NCBI RefSeq assembly: GCF_027158005.1
Contig: NZ_JAPVLQ010000003.1
Coordinates: 248,001-312,000 of the forward strand
Direction of reading: 5' to 3'
Source: Rhodococcus sp. H36-A4
GTDB taxonomy: Bacteria; Actinomycetota; Actinomycetes; Mycobacteriales; Mycobacteriaceae
Length of the DNA stretch: 64,000 nt
Below, piece by piece: positions 34,863-43,869 of this stretch (positions are counted from its first letter, which is position 1; the number at the start of each line of letters is the position of its first letter). Made by a program: the position numbers and the translations under genes. Below the pieces are notes generated by a model. That model was given only the letters and a program-made list of their open reading frames with translations. It ran no database searches and was not told the origin of the DNA.

Positions 34863-34896
34863 GCTGCGAGTACCCGGACTGTTGGGTACTCGCAGC
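34863..34896 (+). terminator. Hairpin immediately after the UPF0182 gene
   Basis: A 13-bp perfect stem (34863-34875 with 34884-34896) and an 8-nt loop begin 5 nt after the stop codon. There is no U-tract. Confidence 0.55.
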
Positions 34897-34939
34897 CACC
34901 GGGTGACAGTTACATCGGTGACAGAGATCTGAAGACGAG

Positions 34940-34995
34940 AACAGACGCGAACGGCGCCGTCACTCATAAGAGTGACGGCGCCGTTCGCGTCTGTT
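34940..34995. terminator. Very long perfect hairpin, likely bidirectional terminator
   Basis: Twenty-six base pairs without mismatch (34940-34965 with 34970-34995) around the loop ATAA. It sits between convergent UPF0182 and rpf genes and probably stops both transcripts. Confidence 0.7.
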
Positions 34996-35051
34996 GCGAA
35001 GCTATGTCGCCGATCAGCGCTGACGGGTCAGCATGCAGATCGGCCGATCGA

Positions 35052-35840
<789 letters not shown>

Positions 35841-36023
35841 CTAGCGGCGGGGGTGGTACTGGCCCTGTGTTTTAGGACCGAGAGCGAAGGTAGTCGAGGA
35901 TTTTCGTGACGTCACACCAAGAATTTCCGGCACGCCCGTCCACCTGTTGGGACGAATCACGGAATACCCCCTGCTGAGGAGCGGTCGGGACCATTTCGTA
36001 TCCACTTCGTTATGTGCTCGTTA

Positions 36024-36039
36024 TGTGCTATAGATCACG
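36024..36039 (-). promoter_or_regulatory. CRP/GlxR-like binding site upstream of rpf
   Basis: TGTGCTATAGATCACG matches 14 of 16 positions (counting unconstrained ones) of TGTGAnnTAnnTCACA. It lies 340 nt upstream of the rpf start. In M. tuberculosis rpfA is a known Crp target, and corynebacterial rpf2 is a GlxR target. Confidence 0.45.
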
Positions 36040-36284
36040 TGGTTCGGGTGACTCAGGGCACCGTATTCGGTCTACGGGGCCGGCGTGTTGAGCAGGTTTT
36101 GGAGTCGATGTGCTGGAAGAGCGAGGCGGGACCACACGGCCGGGTTTCTCTTCCTGGGTATGACGGTAAGGGCGCGATGGTGAGGTTGAGGCGAAGACGA
36201 AGAGCCGAACTTCTCCGTCTCGGTTCATCGGGAGCGCAGTGATTTGCTTTCGTTCCAGACCGTCCGGTAACTTAGTTCCTGCAT

Positions 36285-36358
36285 CGCGGGGTGGAGCAGC
36301 TCGGTAGCTCGCTGGGCTCATAACCCAGAGGTCGCAGGTTCAAATCCTGTCCCCGCTA
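36285..36358 (+). tRNA. Initiator tRNA-Met (CAT)
   Basis: A 74-nt cloverleaf with anticodon CAT in loop CTCATAA. Initiator features are present: a C1-T72 mismatch at the end of the acceptor stem and three consecutive G:C pairs in the anticodon stem (CTGGG/CCCAG). CCA is not encoded. The TPsiC loop is TTCAAAT. Confidence 0.95.
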
Positions 36359-36367
36359 CTAAGAATG

Positions 36368-36396
36368 AAGCCGGTACCCATCACGGGTACCGGCTT
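36368..36396 (+). terminator. Terminator of the initiator tRNA
   Basis: AAGCCGGTACCC (36368-36379) pairs with GGGTACCGGCTT (36385-36396) over a 5-nt loop; a U-rich TTAGTTCTTTCT-like tail follows. Confidence 0.75.
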
Positions 36397-36457
36397 TAGT
36401 TCTTTCTGGACTACTTTCGGTCCGTTCGGCATTTCGCTTGGGCATGTAGTCGATCTG

Positions 36458-38134
36458 TTACCAGGTCTTCTCGGTCCGTAGATCGTCGGCAACCGGCCCG
36501 GCATACTCCGTCAGCGCGCGCCGCAGGATCTTGCCGGTAGCGTTTCTGGGTAGTTCGTCGAGGAACACGATTTCGCGTGGAACCTTGTACCGAGCCAAGT
36601 TCGACTTCACGTAGCTCACGATTTCTTCGGCATTTCGTCTCGAGTCGTCCGTTGGAACGATGAAGGCCTTGAGGCGATGTCCGAAATCCGGATCGGCGAC
36701 TCCGACCACGGCTGCCTCGACGACATCCGCACGTTCGGCAAGTAAGTTCTCCACCTCCAGTGGGTATACGTTCTCACCGCCCGAGACGATCATGTCGTCG
36801 TCGCGTCCGTCGACGAACAGTAGGCCGTTCTCGTCGAAGTGGCCGACGTCGCCGGTGGACAGCATTCCGTCGATCCGCTCCTTGTCACGTCCATCGGTGT
36901 AGCCGGAAAAGCTCAGTCCGCTCGAGACGAAGATCCGGCCGACTGCTCCGACGTCGGTTACGCGCAGTCCGTCGTTGTCGAACAATTCGACATGGCACGT
37001 AACCGGTGGCCGACCCGCGGTGCCGGGCGCCACAGCGAGATCCTCGGGGGTTGCGACGGTAGCAACTGCGACCTCGGTGGATCCGTAAAGATTGTGCAGA
37101 ACGTGCCCGAACGCCTCGGTCGCGCGACGGCTCAAGTCGGGTGAGATGGCCGATCCTGCTGCGAAAACTATTCGTAGAGAGGATGTGTCGTACTTCGCGA
37201 GTACAGCGGGCGGGAGGTCGACAATGCGCTGCAGCATCGTCGGAACCAACACCAATGAGTCCGCGGAATGGCGAGCGACGAGTGCGAGAGTGTTTTCTGG
37301 ATCGAATTTTCGATGCATCACGACGGTGTTGCACAGCGCCAGGGCCAGCGCGAATTGCGAGACGCCGGTTCCATGGAATGCTGGAGCTGCCATCACCATC
37401 GTCTGTCCGCGGCGCAGTGGAACCCGATCCAGGAACTGCGCCGACGCCAACGGGGACGTGTGATTTCGGGGAGCGCCTTTCGGCGTTCCGGTCGTGCCGC
37501 TTGTCAGTAGAACGAACCCTCCTTGCGTCGTCGGTGCAGGGACGGCCGAGGTGGATTGCCCTTTCGCCACGTCGGCCAGCGTGGCGATTGCGGGATTCGA
37601 CGAGTCCGACCAGCTCAGAAAAGCCTTCACCTCGGGTGCGAGAACCGCCGCGACAGCGGCGAACTCCTCGTCGTACACGAAGGTGCCGACCTGCTCGCGG
37701 ACTGCGACGTCGGCCAATTGTGGGGGAGCGAAACCGGTGTTCATCATGACGAGCCGGATGCCGCCCTTCGCGGCGGCCAGCATGGTGAGCACGAGCCCCC
37801 GGTGATTGCGAGCCATCACACCCATGACGGATCCCGCTCCGACACCTGCGTTCATCCAGCCTCGGACGAGCGCGTTGGACTGCTGCTCGAGGTCGTTGTA
37901 GGACATCGACCCCATCTCGTCGACGAGAGCGGTTGTGGTGACGCCCGCCGCGGCGTGTGCGTGGACCGGACCCGCGAAGGGTCCGTACTTACCTACTGCA
38001 CGGATCGATGCGATTCCTCGATCCAGTCGCGGAAACGGAATGAGTCCCGCTCGATTCATGACGCGTACTGCACCGGCTCCTTCGATAATGTGTGACAGCG
38101 TGCGGTGTCGAACCATGCTTTGCTTCACCGACAT
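36458..38134 (-). CDS. Fatty acyl-CoA synthetase (AMP-binding, FadD type)
   Basis: A 558-residue ANL-superfamily enzyme that activates fatty acids to acyl-CoA through an acyl-AMP. The ATP motif is LLTSGTTGTPKGAPR, with NLYGSTEVA (A5), STGDVGHFDENGLLFVDGRD (A7-A8), GGENVYPLEVENLL and the C-terminal catalytic lysine in RNATGKILRR. ATG 38134 is preferred; ATG 38140 is two codons earlier. A -10 (TATGAT at 38227-38222) and an overlapping CRP/GlxR-like dyad lie about 90 nt upstream. The chain-length preference is not predictable; it resembles mycobacterial FadD2/FadD12. Confidence 0.88.
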   Translation of the reverse strand: MSVKQSMVRHRTLSHIIEGAGAVRVMNRAGLIPFPRLDRGIASIRAVGKYGPFAGPVHAHAAAGVTTTALVDEMGSMSYNDLEQQSNALVRGWMNAGVGAGSVMGVMARNHRGLVLTMLAAAKGGIRLVMMNTGFAPPQLADVAVREQVGTFVYDEEFAAVAAVLAPEVKAFLSWSDSSNPAIATLADVAKGQSTSAVPAPTTQGGFVLLTSGTTGTPKGAPRNHTSPLASAQFLDRVPLRRGQTMVMAAPAFHGTGVSQFALALALCNTVVMHRKFDPENTLALVARHSADSLVLVPTMLQRIVDLPPAVLAKYDTSSLRIVFAAGSAISPDLSRRATEAFGHVLHNLYGSTEVAVATVATPEDLAVAPGTAGRPPVTCHVELFDNDGLRVTDVGAVGRIFVSSGLSFSGYTDGRDKERIDGMLSTGDVGHFDENGLLFVDGRDDDMIVSGGENVYPLEVENLLAERADVVEAAVVGVADPDFGHRLKAFIVPTDDSRRNAEEIVSYVKSNLARYKVPREIVFLDELPRNATGKILRRALTEYAGPVADDLRTEKTW

Positions 38135-38221
38135 GATCATCCCCTCGAGATCGTGCGTCGTGCCGAAACTGCTTCGCTTGCAGGCGGGTCGAAGACCGTG
38201 GACCGGCACCCTGCGGCCTTG

Positions 38222-38244
38222 ATCATAGTGTGATTCATTTCACT
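38222..38244 (-). promoter_or_regulatory. fadD promoter with overlapping CRP/GlxR-like dyad
   Basis: On the minus strand TATGAT (38227-38222) is a good -10. Immediately upstream, 38229-38244 reads TGTGATTCATTTCACT on the plus strand, 14 of 16 positions of TGTGAnnTAnnTCACA. Overlap with the -35 area favours repression or class II activation. Confidence 0.4.
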
Positions 38245-38306
38245 CTGAGGGGAAAGCGCCGATCACGTAGTCGTACTGATGTTCGATCTTCAGCTGCGGA
38301 GAAGTG

Positions 38307-39590
38307 TCAAATCTCGAGCGTGTCTTCTGGAGCCGACGGTGCGTTGCGACAGCATGCCGCCAGTCTGCGCTGTACAAATTTTTTCTCGGGTTCGGAGCCA
38401 GCGAGGGCGAGTGCGCATTCGAACCATCGAGCAGCTTCCAGCCAGCGATCGAGTCGTGCGAGGAGATCCGCTCGGGCGCAGAGGTAAGGATAGTAGTTCT
38501 TCAGCAACGGCTCGGTAGACAGCGCTTCCATCAATTCGAGGCCGGCGCCGGGGCCCTCGCACAAAGCGATAGCTGCCGCCTTGTTGAGAGAGACGATCGG
38601 CGACGGCGCGATCGTCGCCAGGACGCCATACAATTCTGCGATCTGAGGCCAATCCGTGCTCTCGGCGTCGATAGCTTCGTCGTGCAAGGCCGCAATAGCT
38701 GCTTGAACGCCGTACGGACCGGGGGAGCCGCCGGTGAGAGCGAGGACCACCAACGCCCGCCCTTCATCGATCATCTCGCGGTCCCATAGCCGGCGATCCT
38801 GCTCTTCGAGCATCACGATCTCACCGTCTTTTCCTCCGCGTGCCGAACGCCGGGCGTGAGTGCAGAGCATGAGTGACAACAGCCCGGCAACTGCACGCTC
38901 GGCAGGAAGCAGACCGTGCAGAATCCGGCCGAGCCGTATCGCTTCTTCGGCCAGATCTGTGCGGATCAGGTTTTCGCCGGACGACGCTGAATAACCCTCG
39001 GTGAAGATCGAATACACAACCTGCAGAACCCCCGGCAGCCGTTCAGCCATTTCGTGTCGATCCGGGACGCGGAAGGGAATCCGCGCGACCCGGATCTTGT
39101 TCTTGGCCCTGGAGATTCGCTGTCCGGCCGTCGACGAAGGAATCAAGAAGGCCCTAGCAACTTCGGTTGTCGTCAACCCGGCCAGAGTGCGCAGCGTGAT
39201 CGCAATACGATCGTCCGGTGCCAGTGCGGGATGCGCACAAGTGAAGAAAAGTTGAAGACGTTCGTCGGGCAGACCGTCGTCGACGGGACCGGAAGCCGGC
39301 GACAGGAATGCGCGATCTTGCTCAACCTGAAGTACGGCGAGTTTGGCGGCGTAGGCCTGATCGCGTCGAAGTCTGTCCACCGCCCGGCGCCGGGCGGTGG
39401 TCAGTAGCCAAGCGCCGGGTCTCGAAGGGACGCCATCGACCGGCCACCGACTCAACGCAGCCTCCAACGCATCGGAGGTAGCGTCTTCGGCCAAATCCAG
39501 ATCGCCGAATCGCCCCACGAGCGTTGCCAGCAGTTGCCCGTATTCTTCGCGGAACACGGCTTCGAGGGAGAGTGCCGATCCGTGGCTCAT
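38307..39590 (-). CDS. ECF-type RNA polymerase sigma factor, ECF42 group with C-terminal extension
   Basis: A 427-residue sigma factor. Sigma-2 (about 10-75; FREEYGQLLATLVGRFGDLD, RPGAWLLTTARRRAVDRLRR) and sigma-4 (about 115-170; GLTTTEVARAFLIPSSTAGQRI) are followed by a long C-terminal region (about 185-420) with FTEGYSASSGENLIRTDLAEE and TPR-like helices ending YLCARADLLARLDRW. This architecture defines ECF42, which lacks an anti-sigma factor and is controlled by its own extension. It starts 10 nt after the DGPF gene, the usual ECF42 partner. An ECF-type promoter upstream of the pair suggests autoregulation. Confidence 0.9.
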   Translation of the reverse strand: MSHGSALSLEAVFREEYGQLLATLVGRFGDLDLAEDATSDALEAALSRWPVDGVPSRPGAWLLTTARRRAVDRLRRDQAYAAKLAVLQVEQDRAFLSPASGPVDDGLPDERLQLFFTCAHPALAPDDRIAITLRTLAGLTTTEVARAFLIPSSTAGQRISRAKNKIRVARIPFRVPDRHEMAERLPGVLQVVYSIFTEGYSASSGENLIRTDLAEEAIRLGRILHGLLPAERAVAGLLSLMLCTHARRSARGGKDGEIVMLEEQDRRLWDREMIDEGRALVVLALTGGSPGPYGVQAAIAALHDEAIDAESTDWPQIAELYGVLATIAPSPIVSLNKAAAIALCEGPGAGLELMEALSTEPLLKNYYPYLCARADLLARLDRWLEAARWFECALALAGSEPEKKFVQRRLAACCRNAPSAPEDTLEI

Positions 39591-39600
39591 CACGACAGTC

Positions 39601-39936
39601 TCAGAAGTCGGCGATCGGTCGTACGACCACCGCACCACCGCCGCGAGAACCCGGGCATCGTTCGGCCCAATCGAGTGCGGCGTCCAGATCCGGCACATCG
39701 ATGACCTCGAACCCGCCCAATACCTCTCGTGTTTCCGCAAACGGTCCGTCCGTGATGCTGCGCTGCCCGGATGAGTCGACCTGCACTGTTGTCGCCGTCG
39801 TGAGATCTGCGAGAGCGTGGCCGGTAACCCACACGCCCGCATCCTGCATTTCCTTACCGAACTGTATCCAGTCCTCCACCGAACAACCGTTATCGAAATC
39901 TGCGCTCGGCGCGTTGATCAGCAGCATGTACTTCAT
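39601..39936 (-). CDS. DGPF/YCII-domain protein, ECF42 partner
   Basis: A 111-residue YCII-fold protein beginning MKYMLLINAP and containing ITDGPFAETREVLGGF, the DGPF signature, and the final GGAVVVRPI segment. DGPF proteins are the conserved companions and likely targets of ECF42 sigma factors; their biochemical role is unknown. ATG 39936 has AAGGAG upstream. The gene is first in a two-gene operon with the sigma factor. Confidence 0.88.
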   Translation of the reverse strand: MKYMLLINAPSADFDNGCSVEDWIQFGKEMQDAGVWVTGHALADLTTATTVQVDSSGQRSITDGPFAETREVLGGFEVIDVPDLDAALDWAERCPGSRGGGAVVVRPIADF

Positions 39937-39995
39937 GTTCGTCTCCTTGTATCAGCGGTGCCTTGTTCAGCACGTTCGTTGTCTTACATGGTGAC

Positions 39996-40022
39996 GACGA
40001 ACGGCGTTCAGCGTTTTCGACA
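39996..40022 (-). promoter_or_regulatory. ECF-type promoter of the DGPF/sigma operon
   Basis: On the minus strand TGTCGA (40022-40017) is followed after 17 nt by CGTC (39999-39996), immediately repeated as CGTC (39996-39993). TGTCGA with a CGTC-like -10 is the motif reported for ECF42 targets. The start codon at 39936 would be about 50 nt from the transcription start. Confidence 0.6.
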
Positions 40023-40078
40023 CTGCGACAGAAAATATCCCGCCACACATCTACCGACGATACTTCTGCGGGGACGCA

Positions 40079-40116
40079 AAGAACCCGTGGTCGACTCGAG
40101 CCGACCACGGGTTCTT
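40079..40116 (-). terminator. Terminator of the acyl-CoA dehydrogenase pair
   Basis: A perfect 15-bp stem (40079-40093 with 40102-40116) and an 8-nt loop. It begins 23 nt after the stop codon of the gene ending at 40140; a short TTTGCG follows on the minus strand. Confidence 0.75.
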
Positions 40117-40139
40117 CGGAGGGATGCTGTTTGGAACGA

Positions 40140-41363
40140 CTATTTCAACGTCGCCGACGTCTTTCCCAGTACGCGACGGGCAACGATCAGTTGCTGAATC
40201 TGCTGCGTTCCTTCGAAGATGTCGAGGATCTTCGAGTCTCGGCTCCACTTCTCCAGGAGAAGTCGTTCCGAGTACCCGGATGTCCCGGCCAGCTCGACGG
40301 CTTTGAGCGTGATATCGGTTGCCGAACGGCCGGCCTTCGCTTTGGCCATCGAAGCCTGAAGCGAGTTCGGCTGCTTGTTGTCGGCCATCCAGGCTGCTCG
40401 AAGTGCAAGGAGGTGAGATGCCTCCCAATCCGCTTCGAGCCGCAAGAACTCGGCTGCAGCGGCATGCTGGTTGTATGCCGGGGTGGTGTACGAAATATCG
40501 ACACCAGCCTCGGTCAGAATCGACCGCAGCTCTTCGAGGGCAGCCCTGGCTACACCGATCGCCATGCCGGCTACGAGTGGTCGCGTGTTGTCGAACGTCT
40601 GCATGACGCCCGCGAACCCCTTGTCGACATCCACTTCCGGGTTTCCGAGGAGATTGTCCTTCGGAATCCGGCAATTCTCGAAGAGAAGTGCTGCTGTGTC
40701 GGAGGCCTTGATTCCGAGCTTGTGTTCGAGGCGAGCAACACTCAGCCCTGGGGCATCGCGCGGTACGACGAACGATTTGATCGCTGCGCGTCCCTTCGAC
40801 TTGTCCACCGTCGCCCATACGACGATGTGGCTCGAACGCTCACCAGCGGTCACGTAGATCTTCTCGCCGTTGAGAACCCACTCGTCGCCGTCGAGAACTG
40901 CAGTTGTGGTCACGGCTGCCGAGTCGGATCCGAAGCTTGGCTCTGTTATGGCCATGGAAGCCCATACCTTGCCGAACCGTTCGAGTTGCTCGTCGGTGGA
41001 TACTGCTGCGATCGCCGAGTTGCCGAGCCCCTGATAGGGGATGGACAAGGTCAATCCGACGTCGCCCCAGCAGGTTTCGATGACATTGATCAGTGCGGAC
41101 ATGTTTCCGCCGTTGGCATTGGCGGTCTTGCTGGGCTTCGGTGCGGACTCGCTGTCCTTTTGGCGGCCACCTGCTGCGCCACCGATATCGTTGCCTGCGT
41201 CGGACATTCCTTCGACCATGGACGCCATGGTGTCCAGTTCGACCGGGTATTCGTGCTCGGCGAGGTCGTACTTACGCGAGATCGGGCGGAAGATTTCGGC
41301 CGCGACCTGGTGCGCTTGATTCGCCTGTGCCCGAAGCTTTTTGGGTAGTTCGAGATTGATCAT
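40140..41363 (-). CDS. Acyl-CoA dehydrogenase (second gene of the pair)
   Basis: A 407-residue FAD flavoenzyme that introduces the alpha-beta double bond in acyl-CoA. Recognisable segments are WASMAITEPSFGSDSAAVTT (FAD/substrate loop), WVLNGEKIYVTAGERS, the middle beta-domain (LGIKASDTAALLFENCRIP) and the C-terminal helix with KILDIFEGTQQIQQLIVAR, in which the Glu of FEGTQQ is the expected catalytic base. ATG 41363 begins MINLELPKKL, typical for this subgroup. The 41-nt gap to the upstream dehydrogenase indicates one transcript; the two may form a heteromeric enzyme. Confidence 0.9.
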   Translation of the reverse strand: MINLELPKKLRAQANQAHQVAAEIFRPISRKYDLAEHEYPVELDTMASMVEGMSDAGNDIGGAAGGRQKDSESAPKPSKTANANGGNMSALINVIETCWGDVGLTLSIPYQGLGNSAIAAVSTDEQLERFGKVWASMAITEPSFGSDSAAVTTTAVLDGDEWVLNGEKIYVTAGERSSHIVVWATVDKSKGRAAIKSFVVPRDAPGLSVARLEHKLGIKASDTAALLFENCRIPKDNLLGNPEVDVDKGFAGVMQTFDNTRPLVAGMAIGVARAALEELRSILTEAGVDISYTTPAYNQHAAAAEFLRLEADWEASHLLALRAAWMADNKQPNSLQASMAKAKAGRSATDITLKAVELAGTSGYSERLLLEKWSRDSKILDIFEGTQQIQQLIVARRVLGKTSATLK

Positions 41364-41404
41364 CGTGTATGTCCTTGGGTCATTTCCTTCAAGGTGGGCG
41401 CGAA

Positions 41405-42805
41405 TCAGATGAGGACGATGCCTTCGGCGGTGCCGATGGCGCGAAGGTCGCGGTACCAACGTTCCACCGGGTGCTCCTTGGTGAAGCCGTGGCCGCCGAG
41501 GAGTTGAACTCCGTCCGAACCGATTTGCATACCCTTTTCCGACGCAAGACGACGCGCGAGGGCGGCCTCGCGGGCGAAGGACAGTCCCTGCTCTGCGCGC
41601 GACGCACCGCGGAGGGTCACCAACCGCATGCCGTCCAACTCGATGGCAATGTTGGCGACCATGAAGGCGACGGCTTGTCGATTGCTGATGGGCTCACCGA
41701 AAGCCTCACGCTCGTTGACATACGGGATGACGTAGTCGAGAACAGCTTGGCTGGTACCGACTGCGAGGGAGGACCAACCGAGGCGAGCAAGACTGATGGC
41801 ATCCGCGTAGTCGAGCGCATGCTGGTCCGAATCTCCGTCGCCGAGCAGTGCGGACTCCGGGAGGGCAACGTCGGTCAGAATCAACCGTCCGAGGCCTGCG
41901 GCCCGCAGGCCCATGCTCGGGTCGGCTTCGACGACAAGGCCTTTGGAGTCGGACTCGACGATGAAGAAGGCCGGACGGCCCTCCAGTTCGGCGGCGATGA
42001 TGAACAATTCGGAACTTGCTGCCGCGGGAACGAGACTCTTGACGCCGTTGAGCTTGAAGCCGCTGGGCGAACGAACTGCCTTGGTGGCCAATGCAAATGG
42101 GTCGAACAAGGCGCGAGGTTCGTTGACTACGACGGCTGCATTGGGCACCTTGTCGCCGACGAATGCGGGAAGGTAGGTTTTCTGCTGGGCGTCGGTGCCC
42201 CACTGGGTGAGTGCAACGGCGACGCCGCTGGGCGCAAGAATGGGTAGTGCCAGCCCCATGTCTCCGTGCGCCAGTGCTTCGGCTACCAGGGAATTGGTGA
42301 CGGCACCGCGCTGGGAGGCTGCGCCGTCCAGCTCCTCCGGTACGTTGATCAACGTGATGCCGAGTTCGGCGGATCTGCGAACGAGGTCCTCTGGAGACGA
42401 TGCGGATGCATCCGACTCGAATGCTGCGGGCCGCAGAATTTCCTCCGCGAATTCCTTGACCGTCTCGACGATCATGCGCTGCTCGTCGTCGGGAGTCAGA
42501 TCGAAATACTCGAGGTTCTTGGCCGCGGAGTCGTCGAGGCGCTTGGGCTTGTCGTTTCCGGTCGCCTTCGCGAACTTACGAGTTGCGGCTCCCAGGGTCT
42601 TGAACCCGGTCTTGGTGCTCTCGTATGTGACGCGGTCGATGGTTTGGCGGAAGTTGTACTTCTCTGCCAGCTCGGATCCGGTGATTGCCGTGAGCACGCG
42701 CATGGCGGTGCCGATGGCATCTCGTTTGAACGGATTGAGGCCAACCGCGGACGTGTCGCGAGGCGCTTTGCGCTTCGTTTCGATCACACTGTCTTGCTTG
42801 CTCAT
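41405..42805 (-). CDS. Acyl-CoA dehydrogenase family protein (first gene of the pair)
   Basis: A 466-residue protein with an N-terminal extension of about 95 residues, then an ACAD fold (DLTPDDEQRMIVETVKEFAEE; GDMGLALPILAPSG; SGFKLNGVKSLVPAA; FGEPISNRQAVAFMVAN). The C-terminus has GVQLLGGHGFTKEHPVERWYRDLRAI. At the place of the usual catalytic Glu motif (FEGT) it ends GTAEGIVLI, so this subunit may lack normal catalysis. ATG 42805 is used; ATG 42811 is an alternative. A strong palindrome over the promoter (42845-42868) indicates control by a TetR-type repressor, probably responding to acyl-CoA. Confidence 0.85.
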   Translation of the reverse strand: MSKQDSVIETKRKAPRDTSAVGLNPFKRDAIGTAMRVLTAITGSELAEKYNFRQTIDRVTYESTKTGFKTLGAATRKFAKATGNDKPKRLDDSAAKNLEYFDLTPDDEQRMIVETVKEFAEEILRPAAFESDASASSPEDLVRRSAELGITLINVPEELDGAASQRGAVTNSLVAEALAHGDMGLALPILAPSGVAVALTQWGTDAQQKTYLPAFVGDKVPNAAVVVNEPRALFDPFALATKAVRSPSGFKLNGVKSLVPAAASSELFIIAAELEGRPAFFIVESDSKGLVVEADPSMGLRAAGLGRLILTDVALPESALLGDGDSDQHALDYADAISLARLGWSSLAVGTSQAVLDYVIPYVNEREAFGEPISNRQAVAFMVANIAIELDGMRLVTLRGASRAEQGLSFAREAALARRLASEKGMQIGSDGVQLLGGHGFTKEHPVERWYRDLRAIGTAEGIVLI

Positions 42806-42844
42806 GATCACCAGCTGTTTCTCGGTGTCGGGCTCGGACCCGCA

Positions 42845-42885
42845 CTATCTTACTCCCGAGTAAGATAGCTGTCTACTCCTGAGTA
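42845..42885 (-). promoter_or_regulatory. Promoter with two palindromic operators for the acyl-CoA dehydrogenase operon
   Basis: On the minus strand TAGACA (42875-42870), 17 nt, then TAAGAT (42852-42847) form a promoter. A perfect palindrome with arms CTATCTTACTC/GAGTAAGATAG (42845-42868) covers the spacer and -10. A second TACTC-CT-GAGTA (42874-42885) lies 23 bp away and overlaps the -35. The shared core TACTC-N2-GAGTA suggests one regulator binding twice. Confidence 0.65.
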
Positions 42886-42960
42886 AGTTGTTGGCTGTCG
42901 TCGCACGTCAGCGATAGTGCGGCACCCTCCGATCATCACAGCAACGCACCTGCAATTGTC

Positions 42961-43743
42961 TCAGCTAAGGCGGCGAACTACCTCGTCCTGCAGAAGTCCG
43001 TTGGTCGCAATGGCGCTGCCTCCGTGGGGGCCGGGTCGGCCGTCGACCGAGGAAAACCTGCCACCGGCCTCGCGGACGAGAATGTCCAGCGGAGCCAGGT
43101 CCCACAACGAGACCTCCGGCTCGGCCGCAATATCCAGCGCGCCCTCGGCCACCAGGCAATAGGAGAAGAAGTCGCCGTAGCCACGCACACGCCACACATC
43201 GTCGGTCAACGAGATGAACTCCTCGCGTACCCCACGCTCCAACCAGCCCGAGAGGCTGGCGAAGCTCAAGCTGGCAGAAGACAATTCCCGCACAGCCGAA
43301 ACACCGAGTCGCCGGGGCGAGCCGTTGTCGAAGGCTGTGAACGAGCCTGCGGACTCCGAGGCCCACCACCTCCGGTTCAGTGCCGGCGCGCTGATGACAC
43401 CGACTACCGGGACACCGTCGCTCAGCAGTGAGACGAGTGTTGCCCAGATCGGCACGCCGCGAACGAAGTTCTTGGTGCCATCGATGGGGTCGATGACCCA
43501 CTGTCTTCCCTTCAGCGCAACATCACCGCCGAATTCCTCACCGAGCACTGCATCATCGGGGCGTTGCTCGCTCAGCACGGACCTGAGTTGCTGTTCGACG
43601 GCCAGATCCGCGTCGCTGACCGGGGTCAGGTCCGGTTTGTCGTCGACTTCGAGATCCAGGGCGAGAAATCGATTCCGCGTGATGGAGTCGGCTTCGTCGG
43701 CCAAAGCAAGCGCGAGTCGGAGGTCGGCAGCGTAGTCGGTCAC
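42961..43743 (-). CDS. hisN: Histidinol-phosphatase, inositol monophosphatase family
   Basis: A 260-residue Mg-dependent phosphatase. Metal-binding motifs are [22 protein letters not shown] and [17 protein letters not shown]. The sequence around [15 protein letters not shown] fits HisN, the penultimate enzyme of histidine synthesis in actinobacteria, rather than SuhB. GTG 43743 ([19 protein letters not shown]) is chosen from alignment to the family start. It is divergent from prfB with 126 nt between starts. Activity on inositol phosphates remains possible. Confidence 0.85.
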   Translation of the reverse strand: MTDYAADLRLALALADEADSITRNRFLALDLEVDDKPDLTPVSDADLAVEQQLRSVLSEQRPDDAVLGEEFGGDVALKGRQWVIDPIDGTKNFVRGVPIWATLVSLLSDGVPVVGVISAPALNRRWWASESAGSFTAFDNGSPRRLGVSAVRELSSASLSFASLSGWLERGVREEFISLTDDVWRVRGYGDFFSYCLVAEGALDIAAEPEVSLWDLAPLDILVREAGGRFSSVDGRPGPHGGSAIATNGLLQDEVVRRLS

Positions 43744-43869
43744 GCGAACAAGACTAGAGGTGTCGACGGAGTCGCCGTCACCTTCGTCAATCGATGCGTT
43801 CGGAAGTCCGGGGTCGCGTCGGGCATGGCGGTCTCCGTGCCATCGACGGTGCCGGTAACCTTGACTCTC

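Noticed and set aside
35906..35915. GTGACGTCAC as a CRP site
   Set aside because: It is a perfect palindrome but lacks the 6-nt spacer between TGTGA and TCACA half-sites.
36012..36242. A 76-codon plus-strand open frame before the tRNA
   Set aside because: It runs through the rpf regulatory region, has an arginine-rich improbable composition and no ribosome site.
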